Source of the DNA: Paradesertivirga superstes
GTDB taxonomy: Bacteria; Bacteroidota; Bacteroidia; Sphingobacteriales; Sphingobacteriaceae
DNA: 64,000 nucleotides
Direction: 5' to 3'
NCBI RefSeq assembly: GCF_037622515.1
Contig: NZ_JBBJCN010000003.1
Location: forward strand, 434,001-498,000
Shown: positions 1-9,076 of the stretch, one piece after another
How the letters are laid out: each line of letters begins with the position of its first letter
Position numbering within the stretch: position 1 is the stretch's first letter
The notes under the pieces: generated by a model
Told to the model about the DNA's origin: nothing
The model's input: only the letters and a program-made list of their open reading frames with translations
Databases searched by the model: none
Translations under genes and position numbers: made by a program

Positions 1-699
1 TTTACCCTGAGGTGTAGAAGCAGCAGTAACATATCCACCTTTAAGACTATGTATTGTGCAACTCTCAAATACTGCTGTAGAACCTCCGAACATAAAATCT
101 ACGGTTCCGGCAATGTGACAATTTTTTAAATATTGAGTAGTGTTAACTGCAGCGTAATAGGTATCCTGGTTTCCTAAAAACTTACAATTTCTAAAAGCAG
201 CAAGGTCTGCCTGTATACTTATAGCTAAAGCCTGGCCGGCATTAATTCCGGCAGAATTTTCAAATGTCAAATTCTCCGCTTTAAAATTTGTTGCTTTAAT
301 AAATACAGATGAGGATCTCGAGGTACCATACGCTACTCCATTGGGGTCAAGTTTGGATGAGAAATTATCATATGTCAGAATTGTTTTATCAGCACTTTCT
401 CCTCTAAAATAAATAAAAGTTTTATTCCTGGGAATGGTAACTACCTCTTTATATACTCCCTCTTTAATGTAAATTAGGTAATAAGCAGAAAGGCCTGATG
501 GCGCAGCATCTACAGCTGCCTGAATTGTTTTAAAATCTCCCGATCCATCAGCAGCCACTACTTTGTCTGGTTTTACACTTAACGCCTCGATTGCCGGATT
601 TAAACCCGCTAAGGGCTTACTATTACTTGTTTTACAGAAAGAAAACGCTATCAGCGTAAAAGATAACAGCAGGCACCTCTTTATTAATTTAAAAATCAT
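1..699 (-). CDS. Pectinesterase (pectin methylesterase), 3' end beyond window
   Basis: The frame is open from an ATG at 699 to the window edge, giving 233 residues of a carbohydrate esterase family 8 beta-helix enzyme that removes methyl esters from homogalacturonan. Visible family motifs are GDFKTIQAAVDA near the N-terminus, GQALAIS with the conserved Gln, GNQDTYYA with the catalytic Asp, and GTVDFMFGG with the second catalytic Asp. The N-terminus is hydrophobic and ends in Cys (FSFCKTS), so export is likely; as a lipobox it is weak. Its ATG lies 5 bases after the stop of the pectate lyase gene, so the two are surely cotranscribed. De-esterification prepares pectin for the lyase. The C-terminal part is outside the window. 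Confidence 0.93.
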   Translation of the reverse strand, partial: MIFKLIKRCLLLSFTLIAFSFCKTSNSKPLAGLNPAIEALSVKPDKVVAADGSGDFKTIQAAVDAAPSGLSAYYLIYIKEGVYKEVVTIPRNKTFIYFRGESADKTILTYDNFSSKLDPNGVAYGTSRSSSVFIKATNFKAENLTFENSAGINAGQALAISIQADLAAFRNCKFLGNQDTYYAAVNTTQYLKNCHIAGTVDFMFGGSTAVFESCTIHSLKGGYVTAASTPQGK

Positions 700-704
700 T
701 CCCG

Positions 705-2090
705 TTAAAATTTAGTCAGGCTATTCAAATACACCTCAATATTTGTATATTCTTTACTCAAAGAATATCCTGAGGAGTCATTTTTCGACAAATTCAGATG
801 ACGCAATTTTTCCCACTTATCGGGCATACCATCTTTGTCAGTATCAATTGGGGCAGGACCTGATTTTAGCGACGGCCATGCATTTACAGTTTTGGCATAT
901 TCTGTTCCATGAGGAAATCCACCCTGTACATCAATAAATCTACCTGTCCGACTTTTCACATCCTTGATTATTCGCTGATCAAGAGTGTCACGTTTAAAGC
1001 TGGCGCCCGAATATTGTAAAACATTTTCGTAAGCTTCAGCTGCGGATTGGATAGCTATGCTTTCCGACGGAAACGCCTGCATAAGTTTCGCTTTCTCAGC
1101 ATCCTCTTTAGTGCCTTTTTCCATGATCACCCCTCCCCAGTTGTCTTTGCTTACACCTGGAGATCCGTCAACATAATTTCCGTTGATATAAAATTTCCCA
1201 AAAGGAATTTTATCCGTTTTGTATGGATTGGCGATTCGGTTCAACACATTTTTATTCGTCGACGGACCGAATCTATAATAATTGTTTACAATGTTATAAT
1301 TACCTCCTTCGCCTGCATAAACGTTGTTAGAGCCCCAGTTATAGATTACATTATTTCGGAAATCTACATTCTCAGAAGAGCTGTTTCGAATTCCGTCAAA
1401 ACGCGGTGTCCTGCTGTTGCAATGCGCGAACAGATTATGATGCGCGGAAAGATGTTTTCCGCCCCAAATTCCACCGAAACCGTGATGCTCAAAATCTTTA
1501 TCACCAGTTTCAAAATGATAGGAATAATTTAAGGGTTCTGAAATTAAATTCCATTGAACTGAGGTGCTGTCTCCGGCATAGATTGAAAAGACCTCATCTG
1601 TACTCCAGCTTATACTGCAATGGTCAATAATGATATTTTTCCGGCGTGTGCCACTTAAGGCATCGTCCGAGCCAGCCCCGTTTACCATACCCTTATTCTG
1701 ATACCTGTCACCCATACGAAATCGTAAATAACGCACGATAATATTGTTCCCGGATATGCTAACGGGATAATCTGCCAGGCATATCCCATCTCCAGGGGCA
1801 GTCTGCCCCGCAATTGTTACATCTCCCTTAATAGATAGCGGAGAAATTAAATGAATGGTCCCCGAAACAGCAAAAACAATTACCCGCGGCCCTGAAAAGC
1901 CTACCGCTGCCCGAAGACTGCCTTCACCTGCATCATTAAGATTTGAAACTGTAATCACTTTACCACCCCTACCGCCGGTTGTGAATTTGCCGAATCCTTC
2001 AGCCCCGGGGAATGCGATTGTTTGTGCGTTTACCAAACCTAAAGTCCCGGCGATGGTTATTAAACCTATTAAAGTTATTAGCTTAAACAT
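705..2090 (-). CDS. Secreted pectate lyase, polysaccharide lyase family 1
   Basis: 461 residues with a signal peptide (about 1-22, ending VNA/Q). The parallel beta-helix lyase shows NIIIDHCSISWSTDE (152-166) and HHNLFAHCNSRTPRFDG (217-233), which carry the conserved His/Asp and Arg residues of PL1 enzymes that cleave polygalacturonate by beta-elimination using calcium. The C-terminus has a calcium-binding-like DTDKDGMPD stretch. It is first in a two-gene operon with the pectinesterase and lies downstream of susC-susD. A LacI-type operator-like sequence (2241-2254) sits about 150 bases upstream. The likely role is extracellular or periplasmic cleavage of de-esterified pectin. The substrate is inferred from the family and the neighbours. 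Confidence 0.92.
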   Translation of the reverse strand: MFKLITLIGLITIAGTLGLVNAQTIAFPGAEGFGKFTTGGRGGKVITVSNLNDAGEGSLRAAVGFSGPRVIVFAVSGTIHLISPLSIKGDVTIAGQTAPGDGICLADYPVSISGNNIIVRYLRFRMGDRYQNKGMVNGAGSDDALSGTRRKNIIIDHCSISWSTDEVFSIYAGDSTSVQWNLISEPLNYSYHFETGDKDFEHHGFGGIWGGKHLSAHHNLFAHCNSRTPRFDGIRNSSSENVDFRNNVIYNWGSNNVYAGEGGNYNIVNNYYRFGPSTNKNVLNRIANPYKTDKIPFGKFYINGNYVDGSPGVSKDNWGGVIMEKGTKEDAEKAKLMQAFPSESIAIQSAAEAYENVLQYSGASFKRDTLDQRIIKDVKSRTGRFIDVQGGFPHGTEYAKTVNAWPSLKSGPAPIDTDKDGMPDKWEKLRHLNLSKNDSSGYSLSKEYTNIEVYLNSLTKF

Positions 2091-2240
2091 ATATCTGAAT
2101 TTCTAAAAATAAAAAAGACATGGCTTTAATGCCACCCCATTAATGATTGTTTGATGGAAGATTACAACCTGTTGAAAATTGATCCCTTCGAATAATTGGT
2201 ATATTTAGTATTAACAAGTGTACGTTGTTTTTATCAATTG

Positions 2241-2254
2241 TGCCAACGATGGCG
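2241..2254. promoter_or_regulatory. Candidate LacI-family operator upstream of pectate lyase
   Basis: TGCCAACGATGGCG matches 12 of 14 positions of the perfect palindrome found between the second lacI and xylB (40117-40130). The GCCA/TGGC arms are intact around an ACGA centre. The location is about 150 bases upstream of the pectate lyase ATG. Binding by the second LacI regulator is an inference from this similarity. Confidence 0.5.
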
Positions 2255-2374
2255 GACAAAAAACTGTGCAATCGTTCCCGATGCTATTGACCCATTTAAA
2301 TTGCTGCCATTTTAAAATAAAACAGGGAAATTATATGGCGAAACATCCAAGAATTTCACTAATCGAATCTGAAT

Positions 2375-2419
2375 AAGACCCTATAACAATGCTTAATATC
2401 AGCCCTGTTATAAGGTCTT
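2375..2419 (-). terminator. Hairpin after susD, possible attenuating terminator
   Basis: Arms AAGACCCTATAACA (2375-2388) and TGTTATAAGGTCTT (2406-2419) pair with one mismatch, 8 bases beyond the susD stop codon. On the minus strand only a weak T-rich tail follows, so it may be partly read through or mainly stabilise the susCD mRNA end. Confidence 0.55.
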
Positions 2420-2426
2420 TTAATAA

Positions 2427-4232
2427 TTAATATCCGGGATTTTGTTGAAGTTTCCCTCCATAAGAATTAAACACAGAGGAAGGATAGGGAAACAGCTCGC
2501 TTTTGTTTGCTACAAAGAAACGAGCAATACCATCTTTTAACGGAATACCAGTATCAGTGGTTGCCCCGCCAACCGGATTGAGATGTAATCTCCAGTCAGT
2601 GCGTGTCCAACCGGTAGTAGGATTAGGAACTGCTGTAGTATAATAAGGATTCGGACTAAAAAACTGAAGCTCCTCTCCATTCATTCTCCAGTAAATTGAT
2701 GCAGGAACATTTGCGTAAGGACCTGCATTTTCAAATATCTGCTGAATTTTCACTCTTGTCTCGGCTATCTTCGTGGCAAGCAGATTCCACCGTATTAAAT
2801 CATATTTACGAATTGCTTCTCCCCCAAATTCAAGATAGCGCTCGTTAACAATGGCATCAAAAAAAGCACTTTTACTAAGTGGTGTAATTCCAATACTGGC
2901 TTCATTTCCCTTAAATGCTCTTTTTCTTACTTCTTCAAAAGCTAATATCGCTGCAGGAGTCGGGCCATTATTAATTTCATTTTCAGCCTCAGCAAACATT
3001 AACAGCACATCAGAAAAACGAATTATTACCCAATTGAAACCGAGATTTAAAGGAGAGCCTCCTAAGATGGGATTACGCCAGTCTCTCCTGTACTTACCGT
3101 CGGTAAGCTCACCTAATCTTCGTAAAGTTTTCTGATTATTAGCGTTGATTGCATAAGTAGGAACAGAAACGTCCCGACGTGTATCCAAAGGACTAAAAGC
3201 ATAAAAATAATTAGGCAAAGCCAATACCCCACCTCCCCCTCCCCCATATCTGGAAGATCCATTGATGCTTGGGCCATTATATTGTCCCATCCGGCTATCA
3301 GAATTTGCATTTCCACCTCCTGCCCCTACTTCAAACATTATTTCGTAGGCAGGGTCGGGAGTAAAAGCGGCCACGTATCTTTTCCATACATCTTCAAAGG
3401 TAGCGTTGAGCGTATGCTGATCACGTCTCGCAATAAGCTCGGCACATTCATCCCGGGCAATTGTATAGTACTTTAAATAATCAGCCCTCCGTTCCATTAA
3501 CTTGGTGTCGGTACGTAATGAATATCCACCACGAAATAAGGCAATTCTTGCCCGAAGAGCCTTTACGGCACCTTTGGTGATCCTTTCATTTCTGGCGACG
3601 TCTGTCCTCCATGGCACCAGGTCTTTGGCCAGTTCAAGATCGGCCAGGATATGATCATAGGTAGAATCACGGTTAGCATTTCTAATAAACAAATCAGTTT
3701 GTTTGTAAGAAGGTATAAAAGGCGCCGGAACATCTCCCCAGTGACGAATCAACTCAAATAAATATTGCGCTCTAAGCGTAAGAACCTCACCATATAATCG
3801 CCTTAATAAAACTTTCTCCGCTTCGGGCCCGCTCGTATATTGCGGCATTAAGGGTATCTGCTCAATACATAAATTCGATTTCTCAAGCCCTCGATAAAGG
3901 GCATTAAAAGGGTTCAGTAATTCTGCATTATCAATCTGCAGCTGATATCGGCCAATTCCTCTTCGTCCATTATCTATCGCTCCGCTAACCATTCCCTCAT
4001 CAGAATCATAGGGATAATAAAGATTAATACGGATACCGTAGCTAGCATCTCCCATCAGTTCATCATATGCTCCCAATACAGAAGTTGTGGCATTAGATAC
4101 ATCCGAGAAACCTTGTGATACAGTAAATTGAGATACTCCCTCAACCTCCAGGAGTTTTTTACATCCGGAACCGGAGCAGATTATAGCAACCGCCACACTT
4201 AGTCGTATTGCAAAAAATAGTATCGTTTTCAT
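2427..4232 (-). CDS. SusD/RagB-family outer-membrane glycan-binding lipoprotein
   Basis: About 601 residues from the ATG at 4232. This start is preferred over an upstream in-frame extension because it gives a clean lipoprotein signal with lipobox SGSGC. SusD proteins sit on the cell surface, bind oligosaccharides with a helical TPR scaffold and form the lid of the SusC transporter. The C-terminal part has the family's typical RYLEFGGEAIRKYDLIRW segment. The gene starts 10 bases after the susC stop, the standard susCD arrangement. With a pectate lyase and pectinesterase downstream, the likely ligand is an oligogalacturonide; that is inferred from context only. Confidence 0.93.
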   Translation of the reverse strand: MKTILFFAIRLSVAVAIICSGSGCKKLLEVEGVSQFTVSQGFSDVSNATTSVLGAYDELMGDASYGIRINLYYPYDSDEGMVSGAIDNGRRGIGRYQLQIDNAELLNPFNALYRGLEKSNLCIEQIPLMPQYTSGPEAEKVLLRRLYGEVLTLRAQYLFELIRHWGDVPAPFIPSYKQTDLFIRNANRDSTYDHILADLELAKDLVPWRTDVARNERITKGAVKALRARIALFRGGYSLRTDTKLMERRADYLKYYTIARDECAELIARRDQHTLNATFEDVWKRYVAAFTPDPAYEIMFEVGAGGGNANSDSRMGQYNGPSINGSSRYGGGGGGVLALPNYFYAFSPLDTRRDVSVPTYAINANNQKTLRRLGELTDGKYRRDWRNPILGGSPLNLGFNWVIIRFSDVLLMFAEAENEINNGPTPAAILAFEEVRKRAFKGNEASIGITPLSKSAFFDAIVNERYLEFGGEAIRKYDLIRWNLLATKIAETRVKIQQIFENAGPYANVPASIYWRMNGEELQFFSPNPYYTTAVPNPTTGWTRTDWRLHLNPVGGATTDTGIPLKDGIARFFVANKSELFPYPSSVFNSYGGKLQQNPGY

Positions 4233-4242
4233 GCTTGATGTT

Positions 4243-7200
4243 TTAAAATGAAATATTAGTGCCAAATACAAAAGTCCGTGCACGCGGATAACCCGCAAAA
4301 TCAACCCCCTGGGTTAATGGATCTGACCTCCGGGTACTCACCTCAGGATCAAAGCCACTGTAATTGGTCAATGTTGCAAGATTATTTACAGTCGCATAAA
4401 AGCGGATACTCGACATTCCAGCCTTTTGACTCAGCTGTTTAGGAAAAGTATATCCGAGTGTTACGTTATTGACACGAAGAAAAGACCCATCTTCAATTGC
4501 CCAGGAATGCAGGTAGTACCGCTGGTTATTAACCGGTCTCCATATTTGCGCATTTGCATTTAATGCAGTTAGTTCGGCAGGATCAGTTACCACGATTCCG
4601 GCGCTGTTCACAGTTCGCCAACGATTTTGCATAATATTCAGCATATTCAGGTTAAGAAAGCTCCCGTCAGTCTGTTCTATCTTATTGGCATTATAAATAT
4701 CATTGCCGTATACAAAATTGATAAATACGCTCATGTCAAAATTCTTGTAGCTCAACTGGTTGTTCCATCCACCAGAAAACTTGGCATTTGCGTTCCCGAT
4801 CACCTGCCTGTCACCTGCAAGAGTTACCAGTCCGTCATTATCTAAATCTCTTAACTTAAGCGAGCCCGGCTGCGGATTTCCGAAAATTGAAGAGTTATTA
4901 GGCACCCCTGTTTTTAGAGTATAAGTGGCCGTGGTTGCGTTATAATTGAAATCATCTACCTTGTAAAATCCGTCTGACACAAATCCATACATCTGTCCGA
5001 CAGGTTTTCCTACTTCAACCAGAAAATCATCAGCGCCATCCGATCCCTGCCAGCCCGCGCTTCGTGTTTGGGAAGTTATCGTACCCAGATTATCTACCCG
5101 GTTTCGGTTAAAAGCTATATTAAAATTCGTTGACCAGTTAAGTGCTTTACTCCGCAAAGGCGTAGCGTTTATCTGAAACTCTACCCCCCGGTTGGAAGTA
5201 GATCCAATATTTTGCTGCTGAAAAGTGTAACCGGTCGTCGAAGGAATGGCCGCCTGAAGTAGAAGTTCCTTTCCTTTATTAAAATAAACATCGGCAGTAA
5301 ACTGTATTCTGTCACTGAATAAAGACAAGTCCAGTCCCGCATTTTGCGATATCGTCTTTTCCCATTTAAGGTCAGGGTTTGCCAGAGAGGACGGTGTAAA
5401 TGCTGGCAGCGCGGTATGGTTCAAGGCATATAACCCGTTAGCAGCATATAATTGCTGATACAGGAGATCGCCTATTCGGTTATTTCCGGCTACACCATAG
5501 CCTATTCTAACTTTTGCATCATTAATAAATGATAAATTTTTCATGAAATTCTCACCTGCAAAACGGTAGGCGATTGTACCAGAAGGGAAAACAAGCAATC
5601 CTTTATCGTATGCAAATTTAGTTGAGCGGTCTGCACGTAACGCAAAAGTGCCCAGTAATTTTTTATCGAAAGCATAATTGACACGTCCGAAGAAAGAAAG
5701 AATCCGGTTCGGGGGAGCTTCAAATGAAGTGGGAAAAGGCTGTGATGCTCCTGCAGGCGGGGACCCCAGACTTAAATTGGCCAGGGCTTTTTCCGGACTT
5801 ATATCCGATGGGTAATAACGGGTTTCAGCTGAGGTCAGTTTAGAAATTGTCTGGTAAAATTCCTGACCAATCAGAAAATCCAGATCATGAAGATTTCTTA
5901 TCCCTTTTTTAACATATTGAAGCACGTTAGAGTTATTGAGCGTAGTTGTTTTAGTATTGCTGATAGAGGCCACCGGGAGGGCCGCGAAATTTCTTGCTGT
6001 AGGAGTCAATTTGCTGAAAAAAAGCTCCTGGCGACCGGCAGCATTATCAAAACCTAATGTCGTTTTAAATGAAAGTCCTTCTAATATCTGTAACGAAAGG
6101 TAACCACTAATGTTGGTTGCACTGCTGGGAGCATTTCGATATTCGGCCTGTGTTAAAATAACAGGGTTCTGTATCTGATTGGAATTCAAATAGTAATCTT
6201 CATCAAACTCATCCACAGCCGGCCTTGTAGGAAGCTCAAATGGTCTATAGATGATGCTGTGGCGTAAGCGGTTAGTGGTTCGTGTGCCGCTGGCTGTGGT
6301 ACCCGCACCCCTGACTTTCTGATCAGAATAACGGGCTGTTAAACCAATTCTGAATTTATCGGACGCTGTATGATCGAACTTAAAGTTTGTAAGATATCGC
6401 CTGAATCCCGATTGAAGCAATATTCCTTCTTCATCATTCGCTGTAGCGCTAAAGTTAAAGGTCGTTTTATCACTTCCTCCGCTTACCACAAAATTATGAT
6501 TCTGATAAAAAGCCTGTCTGCCAAATACCCTGTCTTGCCAGTTGATGGCAGGAGTATTCCGATACACATTTAATGTATCCCAGGTAGAGCCATAATTTCT
6601 TGCAAAATTATCTCTATCGGTCTGGCTACCTCTTGAGCGTTCGTATTGCCAAACTATGAATTCATAAGGACTCAGAACATCCATCGTTTTAGATATTCCC
6701 CGGAATCCTGCGGATCCATTATAGGATACTATAGTTTTTCCTGCTTTACCTCCCTTTGTAGTGATAAGTACGACACCATTGGCTCCGCGAGCTCCATAAA
6801 TTGCGGTAGTAGAAGCATCTTTCAAAACATCTACAGAAGCAATATCCTGCGGTGAAATTACTGAAAGAGCATTTTCAATCTGTATACCATCCACAATATA
6901 AATTGGCGAATTATCCTGGGTTATTGATCCGCCTCCCCTTACCCGTATTTGAACTTCAGCTCCGGGAGATCCCTCGGTTGTTGTTACTTGTACACCGGCA
7001 AGCTTTCCGGTTAATGCTTCCGCCGCCGAAGACAGGGGAATGTCTTTTAATTGTTTTGCCCCTACCGAGGAAACCGAACCTGTTAAATCGCGTCGCTGTA
7101 CGGTAGAATAGCCAACAGCAACAACTTCACTTAACATCGTCGCATCTGGTTCCATCGAAATAGTTACCTGATTTGTATTTGCTGTTACGCTAATACGCTG

Positions 7201-7443
7201 TTCTTTGTAACCCAGATATTTTACTACTAAAGTAACATCTCCGGGGGCGGAAACCGCCAGGCTGAAATTACCATTCACATCTGTTATCGCACCTTGGGTT
7301 GCACCTGCGATATTGACACTGGCACCGATAAGCGGTTGTCCATCGGCTTTATCAAGCACCTTTCCGGAAATTTGTCGTTGCTGAGCCTGCACTGAAAACA
7401 GTACCGTTAACAATGCAGAAAAGATTAGTAAAGCTTTTCTCAT
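4243..7443 (-). CDS. SusC/RagA-family TonB-dependent outer-membrane transporter
   Basis: 1066 residues with signal peptide (1-20, ending VQA/Q), a carboxypeptidase-regulatory-like beta-sandwich (about 23-100), a TonB-box region near LSEVVAVGYS, a plug domain containing VRGGGSITQDNSPIYIVDG and the family signature DVLKDASTTAIYGARGANG, then a C-terminal 22-strand barrel ending in Phe (FGTNISF). It imports oligosaccharides across the outer membrane using TonB energy. It is first in the operon with susD and diverges from a LacI regulator whose promoter shares the 226-base gap. Length and domain order are typical. Confidence 0.95.
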   Translation of the reverse strand: MRKALLIFSALLTVLFSVQAQQRQISGKVLDKADGQPLIGASVNIAGATQGAITDVNGNFSLAVSAPGDVTLVVKYLGYKEQRISVTANTNQVTISMEPDATMLSEVVAVGYSTVQRRDLTGSVSSVGAKQLKDIPLSSAAEALTGKLAGVQVTTTEGSPGAEVQIRVRGGGSITQDNSPIYIVDGIQIENALSVISPQDIASVDVLKDASTTAIYGARGANGVVLITTKGGKAGKTIVSYNGSAGFRGISKTMDVLSPYEFIVWQYERSRGSQTDRDNFARNYGSTWDTLNVYRNTPAINWQDRVFGRQAFYQNHNFVVSGGSDKTTFNFSATANDEEGILLQSGFRRYLTNFKFDHTASDKFRIGLTARYSDQKVRGAGTTASGTRTTNRLRHSIIYRPFELPTRPAVDEFDEDYYLNSNQIQNPVILTQAEYRNAPSSATNISGYLSLQILEGLSFKTTLGFDNAAGRQELFFSKLTPTARNFAALPVASISNTKTTTLNNSNVLQYVKKGIRNLHDLDFLIGQEFYQTISKLTSAETRYYPSDISPEKALANLSLGSPPAGASQPFPTSFEAPPNRILSFFGRVNYAFDKKLLGTFALRADRSTKFAYDKGLLVFPSGTIAYRFAGENFMKNLSFINDAKVRIGYGVAGNNRIGDLLYQQLYAANGLYALNHTALPAFTPSSLANPDLKWEKTISQNAGLDLSLFSDRIQFTADVYFNKGKELLLQAAIPSTTGYTFQQQNIGSTSNRGVEFQINATPLRSKALNWSTNFNIAFNRNRVDNLGTITSQTRSAGWQGSDGADDFLVEVGKPVGQMYGFVSDGFYKVDDFNYNATTATYTLKTGVPNNSSIFGNPQPGSLKLRDLDNDGLVTLAGDRQVIGNANAKFSGGWNNQLSYKNFDMSVFINFVYGNDIYNANKIEQTDGSFLNLNMLNIMQNRWRTVNSAGIVVTDPAELTALNANAQIWRPVNNQRYYLHSWAIEDGSFLRVNNVTLGYTFPKQLSQKAGMSSIRFYATVNNLATLTNYSGFDPEVSTRRSDPLTQGVDFAGYPRARTFVFGTNISF

Positions 7444-7597
7444 CTTCTTAAGATTTTAAAGACAATAGGTAGAGGAGACAATACATTTTAGAGATGTAAT
7501 CAGCCTCTTTATATTTTGAATAATTGGTTATATAATTCTATATTAATTTACGCCTTTTTGTTTAAAATTCCAAAAATGACTTAAAAATGTGACCCGG

Positions 7598-7627
7598 TGT
7601 AAACCTATCAAACCATGGTAAACGTGT
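7598..7627. promoter_or_regulatory. Candidate operator between susC and lacI
   Basis: The segment contains a direct repeat of AAACC with 4-base spacing and the small palindrome ACCATGGT followed by TAAACG, resembling the GTAAACG half-sites used by many LacI-family proteins. It lies about 45 bases before the lacI ATG in the divergent promoter region. Evidence is sequence resemblance only. Confidence 0.35.
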
Positions 7628-7669
7628 ATTTTTTTACTACTTTAGAAAAATCATTGTCGCTATATACAA

Positions 7670-8698
7670 ATGAGGTTTGAAACTACAACCATAAAAGATA
7701 TCGCAAAAGCACTTGGTCTGTCTACTTCAACCGTTTCAAGGGCATTACGCGGCGGGTACGAAATAAGTGAAGAAACAAAGCGTATTGTATTAGACTATGC
7801 TGAAAAAATAAATTATCGCCCTAATCCAATTGCGTTAAGCTTAAAAGAAAGACGAAGTCATTCTATTGGCGTAGTAGTTTGCGAGATTGCGAATAATTTT
7901 TTTTCGCAGGCCATCAACGGAATAGAATCGATTGCCTATAATTCCGGCTATCACGTTATCATAACTCAAAGCAACGAGAATTACGAACGAGAAGTGCTGA
8001 ATGTTGAACACCTGGCTTCAAGATCTGTTGATGGCCTTCTGATCTCCCTCTCTTCAGAAACTCCGGATACATCGTACCTCAAAAAATTACATGATAAAGG
8101 ATTGCCCATAGTGTTATTTGACAGGGTAAGTGAAGAAATTGAAACTCACAAAGTAATTGCAAACAATTATCAGGGAGCATTTGATGCAACTGAGTATCTG
8201 ATTAAGGCAGGTCACCGAAAAATTGCCCATTTTACCAATGCTGCCCATCTTTCAATAACCAGGGAAAGGCTCTCCGGGTATAAAGCAGCCCTCAAAAAAC
8301 ATAATATTGACTATAACGAATCCTACGTTAAATCCTGCAGTCACGGCGGGATGATTCAAAATGAGCTCGACGAAGTGGTTAAAGAAATTCTGTCGTTAAA
8401 TGACAGGCCCGAAGCTATTTTTATTGCTCAGGATAAGTTAACTACAGGAGCTTTAATAGCAATCAAAAAGCTTGATCCCGAATATGCTTCAGAAATCGCG
8501 ATTTCGGGATTCACAAATTCCAATGTAGTCGAACTTTTTACTCCTTCTATTACCGCAGTAAGGCAGCCGGCCTTTGAGATGGGTCAATTGGCGACCCAAC
8601 TTTTGATTCAGCTGATTGAAAGCAAATATCCGGTTACAGAATTTGAAACTAAAATACTCAACACACAACTTATGCTTAATAGTTCCTCCGGTATATAA
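7670..8698 (+). CDS. LacI-family transcriptional regulator of the pectin locus
   Basis: 342 residues. The N-terminal helix-turn-helix (TTIKDIAKALGLSTSTVSRAL, from residue 6) is followed by the hinge helix (NPIALSLKERRS) and a periplasmic-binding-protein-like effector domain (IGVVVCEIANNFFSQ, then LISLSSETP, VLFDRVSEE and ISGFTNSNVVELFTPS). It probably represses or activates the divergent susCD operon in response to a sugar. Many Bacteroidota polysaccharide loci are controlled instead by hybrid two-component systems or SusR/AraC types, so a LacI protein here is slightly less usual but well known in Sphingobacteriaceae. The effector cannot be told from the sequence. Confidence 0.9.
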   Translation: MRFETTTIKDIAKALGLSTSTVSRALRGGYEISEETKRIVLDYAEKINYRPNPIALSLKERRSHSIGVVVCEIANNFFSQAINGIESIAYNSGYHVIITQSNENYEREVLNVEHLASRSVDGLLISLSSETPDTSYLKKLHDKGLPIVLFDRVSEEIETHKVIANNYQGAFDATEYLIKAGHRKIAHFTNAAHLSITRERLSGYKAALKKHNIDYNESYVKSCSHGGMIQNELDEVVKEILSLNDRPEAIFIAQDKLTTGALIAIKKLDPEYASEIAISGFTNSNVVELFTPSITAVRQPAFEMGQLATQLLIQLIESKYPVTEFETKILNTQLMLNSSSGI

Positions 8699-8900
8699 AA
8701 AGTGTAAATTATGCTGCCTTTCTCCATCCCCTCGGCATCAAACCGAAAAATCAAATACCCCGGGTATAGCCTAATCTTAAAATCTCTCAATCCGTTTAAC
8801 CACCCAAAACCACCTGTTCATCTAGAACTATCCCCTCTTAGTCTAATTAATTTTTTGACCTGATAAACTTGTAGTTTATTTGATATTCAATATTACCGAC

Positions 8901-9074
8901 ATGAAAAAATCTGGCACCCCGGGGGTATCACCATTTATTATATTGCTGATCCCTGCGCTAATTATAATCGGACTTTCGAGTACAGGCACAAGCGACATTG
9001 AGACTGAAAAACAACAGGCCAGTATTCACTTTCAACTTCCTTCATTAAAAGGAATGATCAAGTCGATGTTTTAA
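8901..9074 (+). CDS. Small putative membrane protein
   Basis: 57 residues from the ATG at 8901. The first half contains one clear hydrophobic segment (SPFIILLIPALIIIGLSS, about residues 11-28) after a basic MKKSG start; the rest is polar with a short amphipathic end (LPSLKGMIKSMF). I recognise no family. It ends 2 bases before the convergent beta-CASP gene. A TTG 21 bases upstream is in frame but would only add a few residues. The signal-anchor-like shape favours a real gene, but without homologues it may be spurious. Confidence 0.45.
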   Translation: MKKSGTPGVSPFIILLIPALIIIGLSSTGTSDIETEKQQASIHFQLPSLKGMIKSMF

Positions 9075-9076
9075 AG

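Larger units (their letters stand above)
2091..2426. other. Intergenic region between susD and the pectate lyase operon
   Basis: 336 bases without a gene. It holds a long imperfect hairpin just after susD (2375-2419) and an operator-like palindrome (2241-2254). The rest is AT-rich and probably contains the pectate lyase promoter, but I could not place a good TAnnTTTG box. Confidence 0.6.

Noticed and set aside
1047..1532. 161-residue frame on the plus strand
   Set aside because: It lies entirely inside the pectate lyase gene on the opposite strand and has no family features; a shadow frame.
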